Source of the DNA: Fusarium oxysporum f. sp. lycopersici 4287
Lineage: Eukaryota; Ascomycota; Sordariomycetes; Hypocreales; Nectriaceae
DNA: 64,000 bases
Direction: 5' to 3'
Assembly (NCBI RefSeq): GCF_000149955.1
Contig: NC_030986.1
Location: forward strand, 3,287,185 to 3,351,184
Every line of letters starts with the position of its first letter. Within the stretch, counting starts at the first letter, position 1. The notes under the pieces were generated by a model. It saw only the letters and a list, made by a program, of their open reading frames with translations. It was not told where the DNA came from and did not search any database. Of this stretch, positions 49,358-61,585 are shown one piece after another. The translations under genes were made by a program, and so were the position numbers.

Positions 49358-49421
49358 GCAAATGCATACGACTTAGTGTGTTGAGCAAATGCATACGACT
49401 TAGTGTGTTGAGCAAATGCAT
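49358..49421. repeat. 27-bp tandem repeat, about 2.4 copies
   Basis: Units begin at 49358, 49385 and 49412. The first two are identical and start GCAAATGCATACGACTTAG; the third matches for only 10 bases. It lies 120 bp upstream of the DUF3237 start codon, so it may be in that gene's promoter. Confidence 0.9.
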
Positions 49422-52400
49422 CCCCATCTCGTATTATATCTGCATTCTCCGAGACCACAACAGAGGAGTTTGCACGCAACGGCGATACACTGGGCGAAGT
49501 GTGTGCGAGCATCAGCATCTGAACCATGACGCACATTGTGCTATTGTTGCCCTTGTGATAGGAGCATCTACCGAAGCGGATTTGCTAATCAATTACGAGA
49601 TCTCTTGTTGTGTGACTGGTGGACAGAGCTGATATGGGTGCCCACAAGGGGCGACGATTTCGAGTGACGCAGGCCGTCCCAGACTCTGGAGGTCCTTGGG
49701 GGACCAAGGCACAGAGATCTGATGATAGGGGTACATACATGAACTGGGAGCCATTTTCTTGACAGGCAGAGATACATAAACCCGTTCTCAATAGTGTAAG
49801 ATCAGGACCTATCGCCAATGACGAAGCACAAGGCCCCGTGGTATCAAAAGCGATTCGTGGGAACAAAACTGATGACATGGCGCAGAACGCCCGCAGATAA
49901 TTTGGCTGACGATAATTTGAAAGGCCACCAACAAGGGTGATGTGTGTTCAAGGCACCAGTTACCAGTGTAACGACGTTCACGACACAATGACACCGCGAG
50001 CCCATCTGTTAGGTACAGTCAGGCTGCTTTCACAATGCACTCGCCAGAACCTAACATCAGACAGATTCAGCTAAGGACTGAACTATCGATGTAATTCCGG
50101 TTCATGATGGCGGCGTGGTGCTGTGTTTGTGCATGGGATATCTACACCAGAAGTTCTCGATACCGCCGGCCTGAATGCATCTCCGCCAACTCCTATTAGC
50201 CATATGTACCACCAGCTTCGTATGAAAAAGAAGATCGAGGTGCATTACCCGCCAGTTATGTTAAACACGGAGCATTGCGAAGGCTATCAGTGTATTTGAG
50301 GTCCTGGTGGCGCAGTCCGTTTATGCATTCTGGAACCGATGTCCCTTTTGCCCGGATACTCCGGTGTTGTCCATTGATTTCCGTAACCGTGCATTCCAGA
50401 CTGCATGCATGGTCATAAGGCAAGATACTGTCGTAGAGAGCTGTTGGATATTGGGACTGTCATCCGTTTCAACCCGTCATGGCCCAGCTGCCCGGGTACC
50501 CCCCGCTTCCTTCTGTCAAAACCTTGTAGGCCCAGCATTTTGTCTAAGCCACTTGTTTCAGAAACACATCCGCTCGTGAGATCAAGTGGCTAATAGGCCC
50601 TTTCTCAGCTGTCAGGGTCGTGTCCCAGATGCGGCAAAGGGCACAAGGTTTCTCTCTGCCATATTCACCGTTGGACCTTCTCTAGATAGGAAGAAGAAAC
50701 GATTGTCCCATTGCGGATCATCGTCGTCGTACCTGGAGCCAAGTTCAAGTACACTTACGCTCAAGTCCTGGTATTTCTTTGTCCTCATGCGCCTGACGAT
50801 GTTCCAGGTATCACATCTTCGTTAGTTGACCAGGCAGAATGTCCGACGTGATGACCATGATGCTACCCAGAAGGCGCAGCTATCAAGTACTCTTGAAGAT
50901 ACTTGAATAACTCCTAATAGCGATGGTGATCTACTGGCCGACCCCAGTGTCAGACGTTAAAAGTAGTCGACAATCGCTATACAAGATGTGTGACTTTATC
51001 TAAAACAACAAGTGGATGATATCATGGATCGCAGTTTTACGAACTTGGCTCCCATGCTTGACTAATGCATACTGCGGTATTTGAGAAGTAAGGTTCCATA
51101 GATAGCTTGGAGACCAGTTGCTATCAATGCCTTCACTTCAAAGTATTCGGTATGTTGATATGCAAAGGATACCCCAGCTTCGCAAAATACACTTGATTGG
51201 GGTCCAAATTGCACTTGCAAAACAATACTAGTCCATATAAAGACAATTCGGTCTGTTTCGTCTCCCAGAAGGCAACGTGAGATTTCCTTGTTCCAAGATG
51301 TTGTGAGCGTCATCGCAGCTTGTCGGCTGCGACATACCTGTCCCACGTTAACATTTCTGGGTTACCAAGTTGTATTGTCGGCGAATCTTTATCCTGAAAT
51401 GCCGCATGTGCCAACTTTTAATCCCTTGGGTGAGATTGTGGCGTGGACAATTTCATCATGTTGATGTCCGTGAGTGTTTCAGAAATCGAATACTAAGGCG
51501 CGGGGGTTATAGACACCGGGCACCTGTCTCCGGGATTGCCAGCCGCAGCCTCGTGATATGACATGATACTTGTCGAGGCTGATGCTGTCAAGAGCCTGAA
51601 ATCCTTGCTCAGACACAGCAAAATCCAGAACGGTGGATCGTTATGCTGGAAATCTCTTCGCATACGATGAACGTGGGCCCAAACTCGGACAGGGATCCAG
51701 ACCGCATGTTCGGGAGATACCCTACGCCACTTGATAAATGAAAGAGAGGTAACCAGTTAGTGTTCCAAGCTCTTCTGCTGCGTGCTGGTGGAATACCAGT
51801 AGTCAATCCATATATGATTCTTTGAGTGCGCAAAATGACTCTAGGCCGTAGTAAAGTTATCAGCGCAATCGGGCCACCCTCGGTCAGAATGAGCCCTGGA
51901 TGATGATATGTGAAGGTGGAACGGAGGGAGACACAAAGGGCAACGCGATATCAAAGATTGGAGTCTAGTACTAGCAAGACCTGCGTTATTGTTCCTGTTC
52001 TAGGAAGAGTGTCATATGGAAGGCTGCGTCACGAGTAATACCCAGGAGATCTCCCAGCTGTCTTTCATGCCGGATATAGAATGAATATGATCCAGTACTG
52101 GAATCAATATTGCGTTAGATCAGGGGAACCGAAAAGCATGTGCATCTGAAACCGAAATGATTGAATTAGAGAGATTCTGCGTTGTCGTGGGGGCTAGAGT
52201 GAGTGTCCGATAATCGCAGCCTCTCTTCGAGTCATAATGGCGGTATCCCTTTGCTCACCAATGGGATATGCTGAGGCAGTTGGGCAACGACTTTGGGCGG
52301 CCTTCATATCGGATTCACATCGGCATTGGTGAGTAATGCCGCTGATGCGGCGATGAGGAGGCCATTCAGAGTCGTAGCAGGCCCTGTCTCATTGAACCCG

Positions 52401-53855
52401 TTTGTCTCGAAAGGTGATGAGGCTCTCGATATGACCAAAGCGTACGTCTCGGTAGCCATGCATGGGGTTCAAAGTTCTGAATTGTCAAGGATACGCTGCA
52501 TAGCCCACTTGGGTTATTGATGACCAGAACTGGCTAAACTGCATGCACGAAGCGGAAGCCTGATTGCCTGGACAAGCAGTTTAGGAATGGAGCAGGCCGA
52601 GCAGGTCTGCCTTCTGGGCGAATGAAGCACCAAAACCGCTCGCCCTATTTAAATGATTGGGTGTCGTGACAGATTGGGCAGTTCTGAATAGCGCTGGCCG
52701 TTTACCCAACTTGACCCTCCCGGAACAAGATCCGGAAATCCATCGTAGCAGCAAAAATGCTCGTACACTTGATCACCAAGCGATAAGATTGTGCTTGGAC
52801 AAGCAGATGGGACTTGAAATGACATTTCCATGCCTTTTTCATCAGCGTAAAACACAAGCCTGTGTTCGCAATGCATTCATCGAGATTCGGGAAGCATTCC
52901 AGATGGACAGTCTTTCGTTTTAGGGTCCAGTGTGTGATATGATATTTTCCGTTACGCGAGAAGGGTCCTCGGATTTGAAGCATGGACCCAGGTGCACACC
53001 AAGCACGAGGTGTTTGGGCCAAAGATCAGTCGAAGCCATGACGCTAGACCATCTGGTATCTGTCAAAGAGCAAGTCAGCAGGGTATGGGAAAGCAAGGTG
53101 CCTAACATTTTCCTGGTCGGCTAGGGAGAGGACGCGCACGCGTAACACACCGACAAAACAAAGTGCTCAAAAGAGAAGCACCACGAGCGGCCCATTATGC
53201 GACCGCGAAGCACAGTGGATCCATGGTATCAGGTGTATGAGCCTAGTGGTTAGAATTAGGGTTGTAGAGGGCGTGCAGTAGGAGCGTGTGGGAGCTGAGT
53301 CGCAGCCGTCTTCCCCAGCCACCCACAGTGACGGAAGCATCGAAGTCTCAGTGCATGATCAAGAGAAGCATCTCTTGGCTGATGAGCTATTGGAGATTCC
53401 GCAGGTGAATCGGACGACAACAGAGGCTTGAGGCGTGACATCGATGGTGTTCTTGCAGTCAAGAACGGGATTTGTGGTGATTGTGTGGGATGGTCTGTAA
53501 ACGGCACTCATTGGGACCTCAAGTTCCGAGAACTGGTGTCTCAAAGGCAAAAATACCTTATCTTGGGAGGATGATGGAAAACTCTTGCCTGGGGCATCTA
53601 TTATTCAGAGCTGTCCCGTGATCCTCCGCTCGGTTTCTTCATTGGAAAGGCGCTGTGCTGAACTAAGCCGAGACCTGCTCTATTACCGCGTGTTGCTGCT
53701 TCCGCTTGTCGAGAATAACTAGGGGTCAATCAGAATGGTTTCCCTGAAAATTGATGATTTTCACAGAGTGGACAAACACGCGCCAGGATGAAGCCAGTTG
53801 AGATATCCATTGTGAGGCGACTCCATTATGCCATGGGCGGTGAAATTGTCACCAT

Positions 53856-54594
53856 NNNNNNNNNNNNNNNNNNNNNNNNNNNNNNNNNNNNNNNNNNNNN
53901 NNNNNNNNNNNNNNNNNNNNNNNNNNNNNNNNNNNNNNNNNNNNNNNNNNNNNNNNNNNNNNNNNNNNNNNNNNNNNNNNNNNNNNNNNNNNNNNNNNNN
54001 NNNNNNNNNNNNNNNNNNNNNNNNNNNNNNNNNNNNNNNNNNNNNNNNNNNNNNNNNNNNNNNNNNNNNNNNNNNNNNNNNNNNNNNNNNNNNNNNNNNN
54101 NNNNNNNNNNNNNNNNNNNNNNNNNNNNNNNNNNNNNNNNNNNNNNNNNNNNNNNNNNNNNNNNNNNNNNNNNNNNNNNNNNNNNNNNNNNNNNNNNNNN
54201 NNNNNNNNNNNNNNNNNNNNNNNNNNNNNNNNNNNNNNNNNNNNNNNNNNNNNNNNNNNNNNNNNNNNNNNNNNNNNNNNNNNNNNNNNNNNNNNNNNNN
54301 NNNNNNNNNNNNNNNNNNNNNNNNNNNNNNNNNNNNNNNNNNNNNNNNNNNNNNNNNNNNNNNNNNNNNNNNNNNNNNNNNNNNNNNNNNNNNNNNNNNN
54401 NNNNNNNNNNNNNNNNNNNNNNNNNNNNNNNNNNNNNNNNNNNNNNNNNNNNNNNNNNNNNNNNNNNNNNNNNNNNNNNNNNNNNNNNNNNNNNNNNNNN
54501 NNNNNNNNNNNNNNNNNNNNNNNNNNNNNNNNNNNNNNNNNNNNNNNNNNNNNNNNNNNNNNNNNNNNNNNNNNNNNNNNNNNNNNNNNNNNNN
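53856..54594. other. Assembly gap (739 N)
   Basis: Run of N inside the gene-poor region. Content unknown; long apparent open frames across it are artefacts of the Ns. Confidence 0.99.
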
Positions 54595-57034
54595 ACTGGC
54601 TCTCAAGAAGCGTGAGGTTGCTGGGATGATGGCAAGGTTTCCAGTCTAGACATTTGAAGAACAAGAAGATCACAAAGCATGCATAGAAAAGTCCGAGACG
54701 ATGACCTCATCACTCGCGAGAATCGCTCACGATGTGAATTGGTAGCGGCCCAAGGGGAAACAGGGCCAAGGCTTGTGTACTGTATGTTACAAAACAGAGC
54801 AGCGGTCAAGTGACGACGGCCCATTTCTGAAGCTAACAGCAACATACGCCGCTGCTAATTGTTCACACGGGCTCCATGGCTGACAAGTAAGAACGAATAG
54901 CATCCATGGTAATCTTCCTCTTGGGCCAGGCTTGGATGACACATGAGGAAAGTCCCCTGCCTGGTGTGCTAAACTAAGCTCATTTTGTATTGAGAAACGG
55001 GAAGTCGGTTCACATCTGGAGATCTGATTGACATCGTGGTGTAGCTGTCACAATCTCTCTCCTTTGCGGAGTTCTATCCTCCATTCGCATACTGTTACGT
55101 ATCGTTGGTTTCCACCGCAACGATAATAGATAATGGAGTCGTTGTTACAGATTTGGCTGGGCACATTGAAACCCATCACCGCTACTATGACTGATAGCCG
55201 ATGGCGGTGATATCGATATTGGCAATGGAAGAGATCCGATGAGGGAAGAAACATCGGCATCACCAGTTCCCTACCTACCCTAGTCTATCGCGGCCTGGTC
55301 CCGTCTCATCTGGTCTTCTGGCTCTTGCCGATGAAAGCATCTTCAGCCTGGTTGGACCCCAAGTTTGCCTGGTCGATTGAGGCCCCCCAACCCTGACTTG
55401 CGCCTCCACACCCAGATAGATCGTCTGCTACGCTGAGTTCTTATTCCCATATCATATTGGATACGGCTTAGACGGCTAAATCGACGAGACGCGTGCTTCT
55501 CAGGAAGCTCATTCACTGGCTCATTCAATCATTAATTCATACACTTTCTCTCTCTGATTGATCTGATTTCTCATTCTCCATCACCGTGGTCATGCCCTAG
55601 TAAAGCGCTTATGAGATCTGTTAGCTAAGGGAGCTCTTATTCGAGCAGATCATTGAACCTAGACATCTCCAACTGTGCCGAGGAAGAGGGGCCAATACAA
55701 GGCCCCGGTCTCTGGTGGGTCATGCCCATCCATGATCCTCCGTCTCGCAGAGGTACCCTGCCAAACTCGACAAGACCTGTCCATGCTCTGCCATAACCGC
55801 GTTGCTTCAAGTCTGGCATCGCCGGCGTGGTCCAAGATGCGAATGGATGCTTCAGTGTCTGCTCCACAAGAGTAATTGCCGGCTACTTGCCCCGTCCAAG
55901 TACATAATCGAAGATTGTCCTCGCCTTGATCCCAAAGTAGAAGTCTGTTTTCTTCATACATACCTAGTAACTCATCAACTCTGTTCATCGTCCTATCTTG
56001 TTTGTTAGGATTGCAGACTATATCAAGGTCTCAATTGCACCATCCACCACACAAAGCTTTATAGTGCACACTCCACACATATTACCTCAAAAACGGCACC
56101 ATCAAAGTGAATCCTGGACATCATCAGCACCACAAAACGCCTAGCCCACACCATCCCAAAGCCTTAGGACATATTGTTGCACTTGGGGACGCGCCGGTCT
56201 CTTGCTGTTGTAAGTGCTCCTTATTTGGTCATTGTCTATTGCGCCGTGCTAGGCTTCTGCACTGCATTATACTGCATTGCAGATACCGAGAGCGTCCAGT
56301 CGCGCCCTTGATTTCCTATTTCCTTCGGCTTGTCATTGTTGGTTATATTCTAGTGAATCGGCCATTCCCGCCCTTTCCCGTCCTCGCCGGCTTCCCGCCC
56401 GCACATTCCACTATCTATTATCCCATCTATCGCCAGCCTCTTTTTCACTTCCTTACGTCCTAGATTCTTCGGAAATTCTTCCCATTTTCCTATCTTGGTA
56501 CATACCAGGATTCCAAATTTAGGTTACCATTTTATCCCTGGAGGCCGATTTCGAGCCACTTATGCACAAACAATACTCTACGGGAGAAGCTTCGTCTTTA
56601 ATTTTTGCTGCGCCTGAGCTTCAGCGTTGTGAGAGAAAAGACAAGAGCTTCCAAGACCATCTCATCCATTATCACCCGTTCCATTCAATTATCTTGGCCA
56701 CAAACTGGAGTACTAAAGTACTCGAGAGGTACGAGCCATCCCCCCGATTCTCCCGCCGAGCACTGAGTCACACTCTCTGTACCCTTTTCGCATCGGCCTG
56801 GCCTGGCACTTAACCCCACCCAAGTACGGAGGGTCGGGCTTTCTGGCTTCCTTCCAGGTTCTCAAAGCCCACCTCACCTCACTTTACACGCCCCTGCCCT
56901 GTCCTGCCATTGCTTCCTTCCCTTCAAGTGAGGTGAGCTGCTGGATGCTGGGTGGGTGAAAACTTGGCAGGCTGCCAAAAATACACACCCGTACCCGTTT
57001 CGTCCTTCACCGCTGCCCGCACTACGGTTCGGCC

Positions 57035-57385
57035 TTGCCCACCAAACATTGTTTGAGTCTCCCGCGCGCAAAGAAAAAAATGATGATACCTTGGGTACTC
57101 CAGTACTTTATTATTTCGCGCCCCTCCCTCAAATCCCAACCTCTTTTCGCTTCCCTCTGTGCCTCTGTGCTCTTCACCTTGATATTGATATTGATTCTGA
57201 ATCTGAGTTTCCTTCTTCAGATTCCACCCTTCCCTTCTTGGCTCCTCTTTCTCTTTGCAGCCTTGCTTCCTTCTTCCACTGTTTCTTTTAAACTTCCCCA
57301 CCCAACTCTCTGCTCTCTTACATATACCCACACAAAACCTCACTTAACACACACTCTCTCACTCAATCTCACAACACTACAATGA
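57035..57385 (+). other. Upstream open reading frame overlapping the bZIP start
   Basis: A 116-codon frame whose TGA stop (57383-57385) shares bases with the bZIP ATG (57382-57384) in an ATGA arrangement. The sequence is Leu/Ser/Phe-rich because the DNA is CT-rich, and looks like leader rather than a conserved protein. It matters only if transcription starts upstream of 57035, which is unknown. Confidence 0.3.
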
Positions 57386-59287
57386 CTTCAACATTTCAAA
57401 TGCAACAACCCTTTTATCGTCCAGCCTCTCTAACCGTGGATACACAACACGCACAGAAGTACTTCGAAGACGAAGACAACAGTGTATTAGACGACAACAT
57501 TCTTGAACACAACACAATCGATTCGGGCTTAGAACTATCGCCCCCCATGGCTGACAGTCGTCGAGAATCCTTTGCTGTCGGCCCCCCTCTCTTCTCACCA
57601 AAACAAGAGGACTGGCAATCCGTCGAAATGCAGTCGGTTTCCTCCAACAACCCTTTCTTTGATCAGCATAGCAACAACCCCTTTATGCGCCCTGATCACA
57701 CTCAGAACAATGGCTTCGCTGCCACTGCCAACTGGTTCGGAAACACCTCCGGCACTTGCACTCCTCTGAACCCCTTCGATGGTGTTCCTGCTGAATATGA
57801 CGCCAACGCATCTCTCTTCCACCGACCCATGGCCGGCCCAACACCCTTCACAAACCCTGGGAACATGTTCCCGTCACTTCCCGTCGGCTCCCAGTCTATC
57901 CCCACATCTCCCCAGAAAGAGTGGATGACCCCTCAGCAGCCCATTAACAAGAACAAAATGCGCCCTAGCAGCCCCGGTCTCCGCTCTCACAACGAGATGC
58001 GCCGTGGCGACGGTATTCGGAAGAAGAATGCTCGCTTTGATATTCCAGCAGAGCGGAACCTCAGCAACATCGACCATCTTATTTCTCAGTCCACTGATGA
58101 GCAAGAGATTAAGGAGCTCAAGCAGCAGAAGCGACTGCTCCGTAACCGACAAGCAGCGTAAGTTCCGTCCCACTAAATAAACATAAGCGATTTACTTTCA
58201 AGATTTGATACTAACTCTCGTCAGCCTCGACTCGAGACAACGCAAGAAGCAGCATACTGAGCGTCTAGAGGATGAGAAGAAGCAATATACCGCTCTCATG
58301 ACTGACATGGAGGAAGAGCTGAAGATGCTTCATGCTAGGGTTGAACAACTGGCCCTCGAAAAGCAGGAATGCATCAAGTTCATCGAGACCCAGCGGCTGG
58401 ACAAAGAGGAGATGATCCGTGTTCACACCAATGAGACTGGTGAACTGAGGAAGAAGATCAGCGTTCTCACCGACCATGTTCAGCGACTCGATAGCGCCGT
58501 TCCCGCCACCGGAGACAATGGCTTCTCAAACGGCTTCGATGCAATGGACGCTATGGATGGCTTGGGCATGCCTGGTGCATGGGATGCTTCGAACTTCCTT
58601 CACGATTACCCAGAGCCTGAAGTCAAGCAGGAGATGGCTATTGTTCCCGCCAAGAAGAACGACAACCCCTTCGCCGAGAGCGAGAAGCCTGCCGCCCAGG
58701 GTGGCCTCCTCTTCATGCTCTTCCTCGTCGGTGCCTTCGTCCTCTCGAGCCGCTCGACCCCTGCTATTCCTCGCGTTTCTGAAGATGTCAGGGCCGCCTC
58801 GGCCACCATTCTCGACAACGTTCTCAAGGACGCTGGGGTCAACTCTCAGTCGGCCAGCCTGCAAGCTGCCCCCCAACCATCCGGCGCTGCTAATTGGGGT
58901 AATACCATCTCCATGAACGACATGGCGATGGATGGTGTTGCACCTTCGATGCTCGGTGAGCTTGGTGACCAGCTGACTCAGCCGACTCAAGAGCAGACCA
59001 ATGAGCAAATATTCTCTCTATCGGCTGCTCAGTATAATGGTGTCAACTCCCAAGACTTCCTCCAGAACGCTCCCGAGAGATCATCACCCAGTCAAGGTCG
59101 CCGAAATCTTGCCGAAGCACTCGCGACGATGCGGATTCCAAACAAACAAAACGATGCAGCCGAAGTGTACACGCGCTCCCTTCTGTGGGACCAGATTCCC
59201 AACGATGTTGTGCGAAACTTCGCGAAAATGGTGTCAGAATGCAACAGCGCACAAAATGAGCAGCAATGCAACGAATTAAGGACATGA
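57382..59287 (+). CDS. meaB: bZIP transcription factor, MeaB-like
   Basis: Two exons, 57382-58157 and 58225-59287, encoding 612 residues; the single intron (67 bp, ACTAAC branch point) interrupts the basic region. The N-terminal ~230 residues are Ser/Pro/Asn-rich with repeated NPF motifs. The bZIP spans about 245-320: KRLLRNRQAALDSRQRKKQ is the basic region, followed by a long coiled coil (ERLEDEKKQY... to HVQRLD). After a DYPEPEVKQE stretch comes a hydrophobic segment GGLLFMLFLVGAFVL (418-432), then a conserved-looking segment with EDVRAASATILDNVLKDAGV. The NRxxAxxSR-type basic region and this C-terminal half resemble fungal MeaB, a nitrogen regulator that acts with nmrA in Aspergillus. FlbB or another related bZIP is an alternative. 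The preceding ORF's stop overlaps the start codon. Confidence 0.75.
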
Positions 59288-61585
59288 ACGAAGACACGAA
59301 TCAAGAATATAAAAAAAGTCACGATGACGAATTCACGGCTTAGCCTCGAACGGTTTTGAATCATTTGTTCTCATTTTTCTCTATTTCCTTTCTCTTTTGT
59401 CACTTGTTTTTCCTTGTAAGTCGGCTATTTTCCTTCCTCTTTACGGGGGATGAGCTGCCATATACTCGATGTCGCTCTCGCGCACTCCAGACATGTTGCT
59501 CACGCACCCAAATGGATGGTTTCTTGTCTTCCTTTTGTCGTTTCTTGTGGATTTCCTATTTCGGGGTCTTTCTGATTTCCTATGGATCGAGCAAGCGAGC
59601 GTGCATTGATTTGTTTTTTTGAGTGATTTTTCCCAGCGTGGCATCGGTTTTCCTATCTCGAAATTGGATACCTCTCTTTTGGTAACGGCGAACGGGATGT
59701 GGTCGACGTGGACGGATGTGAGTCAGATTGGGTGTCGACACTAGCGGCGAAACAGCAGCCAGCAAGAAGGAGCAGGCAGACTCTATGAGGGCCCAGTCCA
59801 TGAAGAGTCTTGATACTATCGCGGTGCATGGAAAGGATTTGGAGGCTAAGGATATGGATGGAGATGGAAATTGACATATGTCTGAAGACGACAATGACTG
59901 AAATGGTCAATGATGACGATGATACGAGCTCGTCGATGATCCATTTACTTGTTTGTTTGGAATTAGTTCGATTCTTTAAAACAACCTCCGGTTCCAGGTG
60001 ATCCGGTCAGTTGTACAATATTTTATGGCATGGATAATTATCTGGAATTAGTTTTCACGCAGCGAGCATCAAACAAAGAATATCCATCCCAGTAGTTACG
60101 TTCAGTATTTGTGACGATCATGATGCCGATGTTACCTCGTGAACAGTTATGTCATATCATCGGATATCTGCTTAGGCAGACTTTTATACACTTGGAACGG
60201 ACCAGGTCCCAAAAGAGGAAGGAGAGCGGGTGTTAGTTTTGAAACAAGAATTGATAAAAGATACCTACCAGGTGAGACATATGCTAGACCGGTCGATGAT
60301 AGGCTAGAAGATGCAAGTGGTGGGTGTCAGTGCGAGAGGGTGGTTTGTCTGAGACAATGTCTTGCCAATGCGTGGCGCTGGGACGGCACGCGATGCGCAC
60401 ATCAGCTAGACGAGCATGTACAGTACTGACGAGTTGACTTGATTTGACGCCCAAGTAAAATAATAATCAGGTCTTCTAACGAGAGGCTAAGTGGTAGGCC
60501 TCATGCTTATGCTGATAGTCTAAACAAATATATATCGAATCACCGGTTTTGCGCCACTATGGCTTGCTCTTTCATATGGGGAATCCTTGAAGTTGCATCT
60601 CGTCTGGGAGTTGCCGGGCATGGCTACATTGCATGGCATTGCATTGCAGGGCGTTGAGCTGAAGGGATAGCTTTAGTTGGGGGTCTTATGATTCTTTTCT
60701 TCGTCTCTCGACGCAAGGAACAAATGGGCTTGAATCACAAACCTATCATTGACCATGCATGAGATAAAAATGCGATGGTCTTAGAGTCTGAGGAGACGAA
60801 TGAACCAAGTTCAAACGCTGATATTTCAACCACTAATTACAGGCAGCAATATAGCATTTTCAAATTCATTCACTATTGCTAAGCTCCCTTCTCAATATGA
60901 TATCTCCGATAGATGAGATCACTTTGATCATATAACAGGCCCGCTATAGCGATGAACCGTGACAACCTCCGTGCACCCCTCGTCATGTAGGCCTCGACCG
61001 GGCCGCGTTAACAGGCCGCATGACTAAGACGTCCAATAATAATATGATGTCTTTTAGGCTATCGACGTTGGGCATCAATAGTAAACGCCTTGTGGGATTG
61101 GTAGGGTTTTGTCACGAAGTCCAAAGTGAGAGAAGGGGGAACATCCATCGCGAGATGGTGACGATGGGACGATATACGGCTGCTACACCAATGGTCTTAA
61201 CCCTAATGATATGTAGAGAACCACTCAGATAATGTATTGCGATATGTACAACAAGACACAAGGTGGAAACACCCTGTACTCTATCTATATACTTAAGAAT
61301 AGTAAGATATCGAGACACAAGCACACACAAACCTCCACAGTCTTATCCACCCAACCGCATCTGGCAAGTATACATATATGTTGATGTGAGCAAGACACCC
61401 CTAAATCAGTTGCATCAATACGGGATAAAAATTGGCTGGTCACTCAAGGGTCGAATCAAAACTATGTGGTCGACTGTCCCATCAACTCCTCCTCCTCCTC
61501 CTCCTTCTCCTCTTGATTGACTTATACGGCATATATGTCGCGGAGATACACCTCTCAGTCACAGTGGCAAATAGCTACAGTTGCG
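59288..61585. other. Convergent intergenic region of about 2.3 kb
   Basis: Lies between the 3' ends of the bZIP and Sel1-repeat genes. The first few hundred bases, T-rich, are probably the bZIP 3' UTR. No gene is supported elsewhere. A CTC-type trinucleotide repeat sits at 61486-61513. Confidence 0.5.
61486..61513. repeat. (CTC)n trinucleotide repeat, imperfect
   Basis: About nine CTC/TTC units, about 70 bp downstream of the stop codon of the Sel1-repeat gene (which reads on the minus strand), so possibly in its 3' UTR. Confidence 0.85.

Larger units (their letters stand above)
49236..57381. other. Gene-poor region of about 8.1 kb with an assembly gap
   Basis: No gene is supported. Open frames are under about 110 codons and overlap freely. 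A 27-bp tandem repeat sits at 49358-49421 and a 739-base gap at 53856-54594, so an element could be hidden in the gap. The minus-strand frame 55659-55988 (109 codons, true ATG) is the best small candidate but resembles nothing known. From about 56100 the sequence becomes pyrimidine-rich and is probably promoter and long leader of the bZIP gene. Confidence 0.45.

Noticed and set aside
53788..54673. Long open frames of about 270 codons on both strands
   Set aside because: They are almost entirely N from the assembly gap and carry no information.
55659..55988. 109-codon minus-strand frame with a true ATG
   Set aside because: No recognisable motif, overlapped by open frames on the other strand, and in a region rich in chance frames.
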